Shown here: positions 9,190-18,777 of the stretch, in pieces
Layout: every line of letters begins with the position of its first letter
How positions within the stretch are numbered: the first letter of the stretch is position 1
Assembly: GCA_016711435.1 (NCBI GenBank)
Contig: JADJSY010000004.1
Location: forward strand, 161,477 to 225,476
From: Lewinellaceae bacterium
GTDB taxonomy: Bacteria; Bacteroidota; Bacteroidia; Chitinophagales; Saprospiraceae
Length of the DNA stretch: 64,000 bases
Direction of reading: 5' to 3'
Made by a program: the position numbers and the translations under genes
Notes under the pieces: generated by a model
Database searches by the model: none
What the model saw: only the letters and a program-made list of their open reading frames with translations
Told to the model about the DNA's origin: nothing

Positions 9190-11715
9190 TATTTTCCTTT
9201 TTTTCCCGGTTTAGCAGGTGCAACAGGTTTGACAGGCGCCACCGGCCTCGCCGGTTTTGCAGGAGCCGCCGGCTCGTTATCAGCCAGGCGGTTCGGGTCG
9301 CTGAGCGAGTGGTGGCGGAACCATAAAAACCAGCCGCCAAAAAACAGCAGCAATGCCAACAAAGAGGCCGCCATCGATATTTTTTCGCCGAGATAAAACG
9401 ACCTCGGTTCGAAGCGCATTTCCAGTTTCATATTTTGACCGGCAGGCAGGCGCATGGCGCGCAGCAGGTAATTGGCCTTGATGAAATCGGGCGCAGGCTG
9501 GCCGTTCAGGTAGCATTTCCAGCCTTTTTCCGCAGGGTAATAAATTTCGGAGAAAACAGCCAACTGCTCCGTTTTTGCCGAATATTCATACTCCATTTTA
9601 TCGGGATGGTATTTACTCAGGCGGATAGAATTACTGCTATCCGGTTGAATAACAAGCCCTTGCAAGGAAGCGGCAAAAGATTGCTGCACCACGGCGCTGT
9701 CTTTCGGATTGAGCCGGTGCAGCGCGTTCATTTCCGCTTCAGCAGTAGGTACAATCTCAAAGTGTTTTACAAACCAGGCATTGCCGCAGGCATCCGGATT
9801 CGGTAAAACTTCTCCTTTCTGGCCCACGATGTATTTACCGTTCAGCATACCTACAATATGCAGGTTTTTACCCAGATCCTGGCCCAGGAAAGAGTCCACC
9901 ACTTCCTGAAAGCGTTGCAGTTTGGCAGCGTGGTAGCCGCTCAGGCTTTTGTGAAAATAAGAAGTAGTGCCATTAGCGGCAATGGCTCCACGCGACAGAT
10001 CGAGCACCCGGTAATGCGGATCGGGGTCTTTTTTGATTTGCAAGTCGAATTCCTGTGCTTGTGGTGGAGCGATGGAAGATCGTTTGTTTTCATACTTGTC
10101 GGAAGAAATCGTGCGGGCGCAGATCATCCAGTGGTCTGCCAGGGACAGAATGGCCACAGAAGCGACCATTATACCCGCTTTCAGGCGACCTTGCAGATAC
10201 ATCCAGATAAGCCCGGCCGCAGCGAGTACAAATCCAAGCGTGCGGAATACATCGCCGCGCACCAGTGCGGCGCGGTCTTTTTGCAGTGCGCTCAACAGAT
10301 CAGGCGTCTGCGCCAACATACTGTCATTCGGACCGGCATCCGGCGCCAGAACGAAGGCAAGTAGGGCCAGGAACGCCGTTGCGCCCGTAGCAATACCGAG
10401 CGCCCGTTTTTTCCGATCTGTGGCAATGTCGGGGTCGCATAGTTTTTGCAAACCCATGGCCGCCAATGCGGCAAAACACAACTGCCCCATGCCGAGTGCC
10501 ATCGAGACGGCCCGGAATTTATTGAACATCGGGAGCGTGTCGTACAAGATGTCGTTCAGAAAAAAATGTTTGCCCCAGGCTAATGATACCATAAACAGGC
10601 CGCCGCCCAATAACCACCATTTTACGTTGCCCGGCACCAAAAAAGCGCCCAGCAGGAACAGGAAACAAACAATAGCGCCAAAATAAATGGCCGTACCCAC
10701 AAAAGGTTGTTCACCCATGTACATCAGCCCGGAAGTCTGCTGCAAAGCCTGTTGCGGAGACAATTGCTGGCTGTATTTCCGGACAAATGTTTTATACAAT
10801 TCCGTGTCTTTGTACGATTCATTGGCGCCGCCGCCGGCAGCATGGGGCACCAGCAGCGTCATCGACTCGCCTACGCCATAACTCCAGCCAAACAGGTAAT
10901 CTTTATCCAGACCGTCGCCTTTCGAGGCTTTCTGGCTGAGTTCCGATTTACCGCGGATGGTTTCCTGCCCGTATTCATACGTAGGCCACAGGCGGGAAAG
11001 GTTGCAGCCAAACCCGATGGCAATGGCGAGGCCGACTGCAACGAGCGATTTACCCCAGTTTACAAAAGTTTTATGGCGAAAGGCATCTGCCAGTTGCGCC
11101 AGGAAATAGATGCCTGTTACCAATAACGTGTAATAGGTAATCTGCACATGGTTGGCATACAACTGCATCGCAACGAACAGAGCCGTCACCCCTGCGCCTG
11201 CTAACAATCGCCCGTTAAATGCCAGCACAATACCTGCAAACACACCTGGCGACAAGGCCAGCGCCGCCATCTTGGTAGAGTGGCCCGCTTCCAGGATGTC
11301 GATGTTGTAAGAGGTGATCCCGAAAGCCAACGCGCCAAAAATAGCAACGCGCCAATCGGCCAGCAACACACTCAAAAAAAAGTACATGCAGAACATCGCC
11401 ACAAATACCTGCGCCCAGATGGTCGAGATATCCGTCCACAAAAACAGGGATTTGTAGATAGGTTTGGTCAGGTTGCCCTCCACCTTCGAGTAAATCTGGT
11501 AAGCAGGCATGCCGCCGAAAGCGCTGTTTGTCCACAAAGGCGCTTTGCTTTCTTTTTTAGATAATCCTGTATTTCCGTTTGCATGCCACGCGCCTTGTCG
11601 TTGTCGGACTGAGGCAGCACTTTTCCGTTAAAAGCATTGGGAGCAAAAAAATGGCTGACACAAACATCAGGACAGCAACTGCGATCAGGTGGGGTATGAT
11701 TTTTTTAAAATCCAT
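9189..11715 (-). CDS. YfhO-family membrane protein (two frameshifts near the N-terminus)
   Basis: The main open frame runs 11537-9189 (782 residues). It has many transmembrane helices and YfhO-like segments (ILEAGHSTKMAALALSPG, YANHVQITYYTLL, LFGWSYGVGES). A soluble C-terminal domain follows, ending in a Pro/Ala/Lys repeat tail (PVAPVKPVAPAKPGKKGK). The true start is probably the ATG at 11715 (MDFKKIIPHLIAVAVLM). Reading on needs one extra base in the A7 run at 11645-11651 (restoring FAPNAFNGKVLPQSDNDK) and one in the T6 run at 11553-11558 (restoring YLKKESKAPLWTNSAFGG). YfhO proteins are thought to help glycosylate cell-wall or lipid-linked polymers. Both lesions are homopolymer contractions, so sequencing error is likely. 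A TACCTTCG sequence at 11747-11754 may be the promoter. Confidence 0.8.
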
Positions 11716-11762
11716 ATCGGGCAAAAAAGATTGGTTAATAGCGCGGCGAAGGTAGGGCGTTT

Positions 11763-11921
11763 GTTGAGAGTTGAGATTGTTGAGGGTTGAGAATGTTGAG
11801 ATTGTTGAGGGTTTGATGGTTGGAGGTGTTGAATTAAGCCAAGAGTTGAGGGCCTCACTTAACCAACAACTACCGTTCCAAGGCCCTCAAAACCTCCCCT
11901 CAACAACCTCAACATTCAATT
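11763..11921. repeat. Palindromic spacer of GTTGAGG words
   Basis: The left side is a run of GTTGAGA/GTTGAGG/GATTGTTGAGG words (11763-11855). The right side (11879-11921) is the inverse (GGCCCTCAAAACC, CCTCAACAACCTCAACATTC). The centre contains AAGCCAAGAGTTGAGGGCC, sharing the AAGCCAAGAG core with copies at 34803 and 43382. The right edge overlaps the stop codon of the esterase gene at 11916. Confidence 0.75.
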
Positions 11922-12575
11922 AAACTTCTTCAAAAAATCATGCAACACATCGGAGGGTATTTCATGGCCGCCATCAAAAGACTGCTCTCCAAAATCGATC
12001 CCGTTTTTCTCCTCCAACTCGTGTAAAAGCGTGAAGCGGTCAGGCGTCAGGAAGGGGTCAGAAGTGCCGTACAGCAAATATAAATTCTTGTCCGACAAAT
12101 AGTTGTGGTGTTCCTGGTAGTTCAAATCTTCAGGAGGCAAGCCGGCCCACAACAACAAATCATGAAACCGGGGTTGCAGCGCCAGCATCCAGCGACACAC
12201 CGTAGCGGCGCCCTGTGAAAACCCCAGCAACACCACACGCACATCCTTGGGCAGACGCGCCAGGTAGTGTGCGTGCAAATCATGCAGGTATCGCGCATAG
12301 TCGCCGATTTCATCTTCCCTGAAATGGCGTGTCATCCAGTTGGCGCCCACCGGCCCCGCGAACCCTTTCCGGTAGAAATGATTAAGACCTTCCGGCGCCA
12401 CAACTAAGGTGTGCCCGTTATCGAGTTGTTCAAAATCCTTTAAAAATTCATCTGCCAACTGGCCGTAGCCGTGGCAAACGATCCAAAGCTGGCGTATGTG
12501 CGGCCCGGGCTCGCCGAGGGTATAATAATGAGCGGTGCGTTCGACGCGAAAGCGATGCTGCTGCATTGGAATCAT
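11916..12575 (-). CDS. Alpha/beta hydrolase of the carboxylesterase/phospholipase family
   Basis: This 219-residue cytoplasmic protein has the family's small alpha/beta-hydrolase layout. It has an oxyanion-type CHGYGQ near residue 35, a nucleophile elbow GFSQGAA near 118, an Asp in YGTSDPF near 170 and a His in GGHEIP near 204. Together these make a full Ser-Asp-His triad. It should hydrolyse carboxylic esters; the natural substrate is not clear. The start at 12575 follows a TACCTTTCG promoter by about 18 nt. It stands divergent from the secreted protein at 12928 across a very long palindrome. Confidence 0.85.
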   Translation of the reverse strand: MIPMQQHRFRVERTAHYYTLGEPGPHIRQLWIVCHGYGQLADEFLKDFEQLDNGHTLVVAPEGLNHFYRKGFAGPVGANWMTRHFREDEIGDYARYLHDLHAHYLARLPKDVRVVLLGFSQGAATVCRWMLALQPRFHDLLLWAGLPPEDLNYQEHHNYLSDKNLYLLYGTSDPFLTPDRFTLLHELEEKNGIDFGEQSFDGGHEIPSDVLHDFLKKFN

Positions 12576-12592
12576 TTTTGCTTGTAATGCCG

Positions 12593-12601
12593 CGAAAGGT
12601 A
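12593..12601 (-). promoter_or_regulatory. -7 like element TACCTTTCG
   Basis: On the - strand TACCTTTCG, a one-base variant of TAnnTTTG, lies about 18 nt before the esterase ATG. Confidence 0.45.
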
Positions 12602-12710
12602 GGGAGTGCCTGCCAATCGCTTAATCTTTTTGTCAGAAATGCGCGTAAGTATTTGTGCGTAGGCGGGTTTCGAGTGAAACTGCCTAATTTTACCTCATCG
12701 AAATGCCCCG

Positions 12711-12886
12711 TTTTTTGCCGATCGTTCAGAACCCATACCAAGCAGATGTGTCATGCTGAGGCATAGCCGAAGCATATGTTGGCGTAGCCCAATAAAACAT
12801 TCGGAAGACTTTCTTCCACAGATGCTTCGGCTATGCCTCAGCATGACACATCTGCTTGGCATGGGTTCTGAACGATCGGCAAAAAA
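12711..12886. repeat. Near-perfect 65-nt palindrome (GTCATGCTGAGGCATAGC type)
   Basis: Arms 12711-12775 and 12822-12886 match at 64 of 65 positions by hand count, with a 46-nt loop. The arms contain GTCATGCTGAGGCATAGCC, similar to the GTCATGCTGAG repeats that recur in spacers of many bacteria, and end in T/A runs of six. It lies between divergent genes (starts at 12575 and 12928), so it is not at a gene 3' end. Confidence 0.9.
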
Positions 12887-12927
12887 TCGGGTTTTAAATT
12901 TCATCCTTCGACTATTTTTTGAAACCC

Positions 12928-15112
12928 ATGCCGATTAATCGACTCTTTCCTGTACTTATTTCATTGCTTTTCATCACTTTCTCCCAGAAATCTGCTGCCT
13001 GCGGGTACAGTTTTATTGGCGAATGCCCGAACGGTATCCACCTGCGCATCAACAATACACTGGACAGTTTCAACCTATCCGATTGCTCGTTTGGAAACCC
13101 TTTTGACGGTCTGGACCTGGGAACGATTCAGTCGCTCCACTTAGCCCGCGCCACTGCCATAACATGGGAAAGTTGCACCAACAATGTCACTTCCGTTGCG
13201 CTGTATTACAGGGTATATGAGCAGGGCCAGCCATCCGGCAACTGGGCATTGCTCAACCTCCAGGAAGATTATAACACGCTCGTCGGCCCCTATACCACGC
13301 GGTATCGCAGCCAGTTTGCCAATAACAGCCTCACAACCGGTCTGACGGTGGGCAAACTGTATACGATGGAGATTTATTTTGCAGCGCAAATAGATACGAT
13401 CGGCGATGATTTCATCCCGGAAACAACCATGTTGCAAAACAACAACGGGAATAATTATAAACTGTCCTTCCGCTTTGGCGGCGCCACTGCCCCACCCTTC
13501 ACGGTCGTTGCCACCCAAATAAGCGACGAAAAATGTTACGGCGACAGTACGGGTATTGCAGGTGTTACCGTATATGGCAACCAGACCAATCTTTTTTATC
13601 AATGGTCAAACGTCAATAATAATTTCCACACGTTGTACGAACTCGGCGCGGGAACCTATACCGTTACGGTATCGGGTGTAAATGGTTACACCCAATCTCA
13701 AACCATAACGGTGCTTCAGCCTGACCAGATCGGCATTGCCTTTTTGGATATACAGCCCGTGATTTGTGGCAATACGCCCGGCTCTGCCAGCGCTGTGGTC
13801 AGTGGAGGTACGGCGCCGTACAGTTATTTATGGGAAACCGGAGAACCCGATTCTGTTGCCGCCATTCCCCTGCCCGGCAGTTGGGGAATCAGCATCACCG
13901 ACGCCAACGGTTGCAGCGCATCGTCTGCCGTACAGGTAAGCGGCAACACCACCCCGCAACAGATTTTGAACACATTCATTTGTGCAGGCAGCAGTTACAC
14001 GCTGGATGGTCATGTGTTTACCAATGCGGGAACTTATGAAGTGCTCGTAGGCGGAAATGGCAATTGCGATACACTTTTTTTCCTGACTATCAATACGTTA
14101 GACCCTACTGAAGCCCTTGTAGAATTACCCGAAAATGCCGATCTGACTTGTAACAGTCCGAGTATCACACTTTGTGCAGCCAATGTTCCCGCCACTTCTT
14201 TTCTCTGGAAAAGAGATAACACTACCGTGTCTGCTGTTGCCTGCATTGTCATTAATACCAGCGCCACATATACCGTGTTTGCCACCACGCAACAATCGGG
14301 GCAAAGTTGCGCCGCTTCCAAAACGATCCTGGTAAACAGCCATTTGGCGGCGCCGCAGGTGCAGGTGTCCGGCGTGGCAACTTATCAGGATTGTACCGGA
14401 ACAGCGGCAGGAATAACTTTAACGGCAACGACCAATGCAGTTGCGCCTTCTTTTTCGTGGAGTCTCAACGGCAATATTATTTCCACTTCCAACACCAGCT
14501 TCATAGAAGTAAACAATCCCTTGAATTTTACGCCTCCAGCCATCCTGGTCACCGATGCATACGGATGTCAGGGCACAGCGGGTAGTATCAATATTGTTAT
14601 CAACCCGGCAAATACGCCTGCTGCTGTGAGCACAGCCACCCATGCCTCCGGCCCTAATGTACCAAACGGTTCCATTCAGTTAGCGGTGAGTGGAGGGCAG
14701 CCGCCTTATGCCATTCAATGGGCCAATGGCAGTACAGGAAATACTATTTCAGGGCTTTTGCCGGGCAACTATTGTTATACCGTCAGCGATGCCGCCGGCT
14801 GCACCACAACAGGTTGTGTTGAAATCAGTTTCACCAACGGTACAGACGAATGGGCAACTGCCGATATGCGCATGTACCCCAATCCGCTTAAAGCGGGCAG
14901 TTCGCTGTATCTTTTGCTGCCGGAAACAACTGATCCGCTGTCCGTTTCGATGGAGTTGTTTAACCTGCAGGGGCAAACGATCTGGCGGGAACAACATGTA
15001 GCAAATGGGGCCTCATTCCGTACAATTGCCCGGATCACTTACCCCGGGGCAATACCTGATCCGAATTAAAAGCGGCTCGTATGAACGCTTTCGATTCTTA
15101 ACTGTTCTTTAA
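12928..15112 (+). CDS. Secreted repeat protein with T9SS sorting domain (frameshift near the end)
   Basis: I prefer the ATG at 12928 (MPINRLFPVLISLLFITF, a signal peptide) over the TTG at 12919. The protein has an N-terminal domain of about 180 residues with several cysteines. It continues with SprB-like/PKD-like modules (GTAPYSYLWETG, SITDANGCSA, GGQPPYAIQWANG, YTVSDAAGCTT), then a T9SS type A start (DMRMYPNPLKAG, MELFNLQGQTIW). The open frame stops at 15069, but the expected ending (LTPGQYLIRIKSGSYERF) lies in the next frame and runs to a TAA at 15110-15112. An indel within about 15033-15044 would join them. It is probably a surface adhesin or structural protein. Confidence 0.75.
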
Positions 15113-15326
15113 CAATTGTCAAATTCAGAACAGCGACATACGAATTTCCCCGAAATGCAGTTATTCCTTCATTAAACTGGCAGGGCTTCAGGATTGTGGA
15201 GATGATTTGGGTTACCAAATCTGATGTATCACGTCTTTACACAAAAACCACATTAGGATAGCAAAAGAACGTCTCCTTGTAAATTACAAAATCCGGTGAT
15301 TGATATTTATTCGTCCCGGTTTTGAC

Positions 15327-15334
15327 TACTTTTG
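15327..15334 (+). promoter_or_regulatory. -7 element TACTTTTG
   Basis: TACTTTTG matches TAnnTTTG and stands 57 nt before the ATG at 15391. A GATTGATA at about -33 lies upstream. The rest of the spacer (15113-15326) shows nothing I can support. Confidence 0.65.
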
Positions 15335-15390
15335 CGCCTTCAAAAATATTTTTTCAAAGAATTTTACCTTTTCACAAAATTTCCTAAAAC

Positions 15391-15906
15391 ATGAGCAAAA
15401 AACTATTCTTTTTCTCCGCCCTGTTGTTCGGTATGACAGTCGCTTTGGTACCAGCCTGTAACGGCGACAAATGTCCTGAAACCTGTGGCTTCGGTATCTG
15501 CCTGGAAGACGGCGCTTGCGACTGCGACCCCGGTTACGAGTATGATACCGATGGCATTTGCAACGTATTGATACAATCAAAATTCGCAGGTATCTACACT
15601 GCATCTGAGAACTGCGTGACAGGTCCTTACCTGGTTGAAATCGTAACCAATGCAGATGTCACTAAAGTAGGTATTAAAAGTTTTTGGAAACTTTTCCAAA
15701 ATCAGGTTATCGCTACAGTTGATGGTACTACGCTTACTATTGCTCGCCAAGAGCCCGATAACGACAATTTCTTTGTTGAAGGTTCAGGTACATTGAGCAC
15801 CAATGCAAGTGGTAAAAAAGTTATTTCACTGAATTACACTGTAAAGGACGAAGACCCTATGGATCCAAGCACAACTACCTGCGCGACTACCTACACCGAA
15901 AATTAA
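15391..15906 (+). CDS. Small lipoprotein with a cysteine-rich EGF-like module
   Basis: The 171-residue product has a signal peptide (KKLFFFSALLFGMTVALV) with a possible lipobox (VPAC). A Cys-rich segment of about 35 residues follows with EGF-like spacing (CPETCGFGICLEDGACDCD, then GYEYDTDGIC). The remaining 115 or so residues are beta-rich and look like a lipocalin-type or small barrel domain (FAGIYTASENC, VISLNYTVKDED). Such lipoproteins are common in Bacteroidota; the ligand is unknown. It has its own promoter (15327) and terminator (15954), so it is monocistronic. Confidence 0.75.
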   Translation: MSKKLFFFSALLFGMTVALVPACNGDKCPETCGFGICLEDGACDCDPGYEYDTDGICNVLIQSKFAGIYTASENCVTGPYLVEIVTNADVTKVGIKSFWKLFQNQVIATVDGTTLTIARQEPDNDNFFVEGSGTLSTNASGKKVISLNYTVKDEDPMDPSTTTCATTYTEN

Positions 15907-15953
15907 TCGTCAATTGATTATCTGGTTCTATGCCAGTTAAAGACTTTGAATCC

Positions 15954-15997
15954 AAGCGGCACCCATATATACATATATGTGGATGCCGCTTTTTTAT
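15954..15997 (+). terminator. Intrinsic terminator after the EGF-like lipoprotein gene
   Basis: The stem AAGCGGCA/TGCCGCTT plus an inner CATATAT/ATATATG pair is followed by a run of T (TTTTTT). It lies about 48 nt after the stop at 15906. Confidence 0.85.
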
Positions 15998-16168
15998 TTT
16001 ATGTATTGTCAGTTTAATACAAAACATAATATAAGTTAATGAGTAGAGGAGTAAAGGACTACTTTTGGTAAAACTATAAAGGAGTAACCAGAAAATCCTC
16101 AACTAACAGAGTATGGCACGGATGCTGAAAAGTGTGAAGAGTAAGCGCTTAGTTTAAATTTTCAATTT

Positions 16169-17500
16169 ATGAAAAATCAAAATTCGTTCATTTTATTGTT
16201 TTTGTTTATCGCAAATATTCAATTTACTCATGCTCAAACCGTACAAATATCTACTGGAAATCCGGGGATATGGACTGCCGCTTACACTGGTGGCCTAAAT
16301 GCTCTCCCTTCTAATCCTGCCGGACTCAACTTTAATCTTACAGTGCGGCCGTATGCGCTCCCTAATTGTTCTCAAAACATCAATATAAATCCTGCTCCTC
16401 AAATAAGAGTATCAGGATTGTGCGACCCAGGTTTAGGTACCTATTATTATCGGACGACTTTCAACTTAGGTAACTTAAACGCTATATGTGCATCTGGCAG
16501 AATTCGAGCCGATGATGCATTCAGGGTATATATTAACGGTATTCAAATAGGAGGCAACCTTGCATTATCATGTAATAATGTCAATATGAGTCAGCTAAAC
16601 GGCAATAACTGGCAGACCCCCTATAATTTTACCGATCAAGACATAAGACCACTTCTCGTTACAGGTCAAAATACTTTGATTATTGAAACACCGAATTGTT
16701 CAACAATCTCATATGTTTCAGCATTATTTAATTTTACAGCGTTTCCAAATAACTTTGCACCACTTCATTATTCAATTGCCCAGGGTGTTAACGGTTATAC
16801 CACAAGCTTATGGGGAACTTCCAATGCTCAAATGAGAATGATTGGATTTGGAGGAGCCGGATTCTGGACAGGCAATTGGACCGTCGAAAGTTCTGCGAAT
16901 CAAAATGGCCCTTGGGCACCTTTCGCCAGCACAACAGAAACTAGTTCCACACAATCTGCTCCATGGGTACCTGCTCAATTTAGCTACGGAACCTACTATA
17001 GGGTAACATATACTATAACTACTACTTGTGGGCCAACAGTGACATATACTGCGATTATTTTTATCACATGTCAAGGCTGCCGCCTAATGCCTCAAGGAGG
17101 AGTAGACGGTGACGGTCTTACCTCAATATCTGATTCCAAAGACAACGGCATCTATGCAAGTTATGAAGAACTGTTTCCCAGAGACGAATTTCTGAACCCT
17201 CCTACTTCGGCAGATAGTTCGAAAATATCGAACGTCCTCCTGCAAGATGTGATTCAAAAAGTTTTTGTTGATTACACTTCTCATACATTAATAACAACTT
17301 TACAAGAAGAAATGAGTCCTGAAGAAACTTCTTTGGAGGTTTATTCCATAGTAGGAAAATTGATGTGGATGGGAAAAATTCAAGATAATATATCTGCAAT
17401 AAGTGTTTCAGATTGGCCAAATGGCATCTATGTAATACACGTTCGGCGGGATAAACAACAAATAAGAGGAAGTAAAAAGGTCGCGATATTGCGTCAATAA
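16169..17500 (+). CDS. Secreted protein, AT-rich gene, unknown function
   Basis: The 443-residue protein has a signal peptide (FILLFLFIANIQFTHAQ). Its galactose-binding-like N-terminal region (YYYRTTFNLGNL, GRIRADDAFRVYINGIQIGG) resembles modules seen before SprB-type repeats. The C-terminus (VYSIVGKLMWMGKI, WPNGIYVIHVRRD) has the strand pattern of a T9SS type A domain but lacks the usual PNP motif. The gene is visibly more AT-rich than its neighbours (about 40% G+C in one 60-base line I counted), which hints at transfer. A perfect 17-bp terminator follows. Confidence 0.75.
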   Translation: MKNQNSFILLFLFIANIQFTHAQTVQISTGNPGIWTAAYTGGLNALPSNPAGLNFNLTVRPYALPNCSQNININPAPQIRVSGLCDPGLGTYYYRTTFNLGNLNAICASGRIRADDAFRVYINGIQIGGNLALSCNNVNMSQLNGNNWQTPYNFTDQDIRPLLVTGQNTLIIETPNCSTISYVSALFNFTAFPNNFAPLHYSIAQGVNGYTTSLWGTSNAQMRMIGFGGAGFWTGNWTVESSANQNGPWAPFASTTETSSTQSAPWVPAQFSYGTYYRVTYTITTTCGPTVTYTAIIFITCQGCRLMPQGGVDGDGLTSISDSKDNGIYASYEELFPRDEFLNPPTSADSSKISNVLLQDVIQKVFVDYTSHTLITTLQEEMSPEETSLEVYSIVGKLMWMGKIQDNISAISVSDWPNGIYVIHVRRDKQQIRGSKKVAILRQ

Positions 17501-17522
17501 ATTATTAAACTGTACCTGATAG

Positions 17523-17556
17523 AAAAAGGCTCGTATCAATTGATACGAGCCTTTTT
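17523..17556. terminator. Perfect bidirectional terminator, 17-bp stem
   Basis: AAAAAGGCTCGTATCAA is followed directly by its exact complement, ending in T5. It lies between the convergent genes ending at 17500 and 17578 and can serve both. Confidence 0.9.
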
Positions 17557-17577
17557 TACCATTGTCTCAATTAAAAA

Positions 17578-18018
17578 TTACTTACCGCCGCCACCTTGCG
17601 CCTCTTTCATTTGCTGCTTTTTACTTTTCGTATTGGGCGCTTGTTGCATTTGATCTTTCTTCGCATCAGTATTTGGCGCTTCCTTTATTTGATCTTTTTT
17701 CTCGTTTACTGGAATTTTAGCCGGTGGTAATTTGGTAGCGCCACCTTTCGTGGTTTTCTTCGGCTTCACGCCAGATTTGGCAGCAGCTTCTGCTTCTGCA
17801 GCGCGGGCAGCAAGTACTGCGCCATATCGCGTCTGTGCTTCTGCATCTCCGCGGGCATCGCAGGCAGCAGTCATTTCAGTGCGGTAGTCGTTGGGTTTGG
17901 AAGTCACCATTTGAGCAATTTCTGCTTTTTGTTGTTCCCGGGTTTTGGCGTCGAAAGCCGTCAGGGAAACGAAACCGACTACAGCAGCGAAGCCGGCAAG
18001 GATCAATTTCTTATTCAT
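17578..18018 (-). CDS. Small exported protein with Lys/Gln-rich repeat tail
   Basis: The 146-residue protein has a hydrophobic N-terminus (LILAGFAAVVGFVSLTAF) and an Ala-rich helical region with one Cys (TAACDARGDAEAQT). The low-complexity basic tail repeats KKDQIKEAPNT, KKDQMQQAPNT and KKQQMKEAQ. Its helical part (EQQKAEIAQ, then AACDAR) resembles the lipoprotein encoded 52 bp upstream (EQVQAEITA, then SKCDAE), so the two look like diverged paralogues in one operon. I recognise no named family. Confidence 0.65.
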   Translation of the reverse strand: MNKKLILAGFAAVVGFVSLTAFDAKTREQQKAEIAQMVTSKPNDYRTEMTAACDARGDAEAQTRYGAVLAARAAEAEAAAKSGVKPKKTTKGGATKLPPAKIPVNEKKDQIKEAPNTDAKKDQMQQAPNTKSKKQQMKEAQGGGGK

Positions 18019-18070
18019 AGGTAATAATTTGTTTGAGTGTTATCAGATAAAAAATGAGGAACCGTTGCAA

Positions 18071-18325
18071 TTACTTGCTTAAAACAGGTTCCGCAGCTGC
18101 TTCCTGGGCAGCCTGATCGAGCATAAGTACTTTCTCGGTTACACGTGTTTCGAATTCAGCATCGCATTTTGAGTTTACGTCAGCTTCTACAGCCGCTTTA
18201 CCAGCTTCAAAACCGGCAGTGATTTCGGCTTGTACTTGTTCCGGTGTGAGTAGTTTTTCGCCGCAGGATGCCATAGAAAGCGCGAGTACGGCTCCGGCAA
18301 GAATTCCCAAAACAGTTTTTTTCAT
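18071..18325 (-). CDS. Small lipoprotein
   Basis: The 84-residue product has a clear lipoprotein signal (LGILAGAVLALSMASC, lipobox MASC) followed by an Ala/Glu-rich helix with one Cys (VNSKCDAEFETRV). It has its own TACTTTTG promoter and leads the two-gene unit with the gene at 17578-18018. Function unknown; a helical periplasmic lipoprotein is all that can be said. Confidence 0.7.
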   Translation of the reverse strand: MKKTVLGILAGAVLALSMASCGEKLLTPEQVQAEITAGFEAGKAAVEADVNSKCDAEFETRVTEKVLMLDQAAQEAAAEPVLSK

Positions 18326-18363
18326 GTCAAAAAATCGTTTGTGATTGGTTAAAAAAATTTGCG

Positions 18364-18371
18364 CAAAAGTA
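18364..18371 (-). promoter_or_regulatory. -7 element TACTTTTG
   Basis: On the - strand TACTTTTG lies about 38 nt before the lipoprotein ATG at 18325. The rest of the spacer up to 18648 has no gene I can support, only half of a GATGAGG-word arm at 18608-18640. Confidence 0.65.
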
Positions 18372-18651
18372 GTGGTTCCCTGGAATGCTACCTGTTTAAA
18401 GACAGATATATTTTTAATGGAAACACAGCTATTTCATTGTTAGTTGTGAATGGAAAAAAAATTGACTCCATAACGGTATTTCGGCTGAATCATTGTAGCC
18501 GGAAGTTCCATTACAAGGATGCTGTTATATACACTATTACACAAAACGGATTTTATTTTTCGTCACAGTGTGAGGAAGGTAGCACGGCCTTCAGGCCTTC
18601 AAAAAGGTTGATGAGGAATGAGGATTGAGGGATGAGGATTGCTAGCGAAAA

Positions 18652-18686
18652 ATCCCGAATTTTTCCACACAGGAAAAATTCGGGAT
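18652..18686. terminator. Hairpin ATCCCGAATTTTTCC, 15-bp perfect stem
   Basis: Arms 18652-18666 and 18672-18686 are exact complements with a 5-nt loop. It lies downstream of sppA on the - strand and repeats the stem type seen at 377-420 and 28829. It is followed on the right by the AT-rich element at 18726. Confidence 0.75.
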
Positions 18687-18725
18687 ATCGCCTATTTTGA
18701 ATAGTTTGGATTAAACTCTTTGCAA

Positions 18726-18773
18726 ATGCTTGATTATCAACACTGATAACCGATAACGAATAACAGATAACCT
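18726..18773 (-). repeat. AT-rich 3' element, copy B
   Basis: It contains GCTTGATTATCAACACTGA then GATAACC/GATAACG words, the same arrangement as 465-510. It lies between the sppA stop (18778) and the hairpin at 18652, as copy A does for its gene. Confidence 0.6.
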
Positions 18774-18777
18774 ACTT

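Noticed and set aside
12711..12886. Intrinsic terminator
   Set aside because: It lies between two gene starts, not after a stop.
18359..18628. 89-codon + strand frame in the spacer after the lipoprotein
   Set aside because: It overlaps the -7 element of the lipoprotein gene and ends in palindrome words; no signal peptide or motif.
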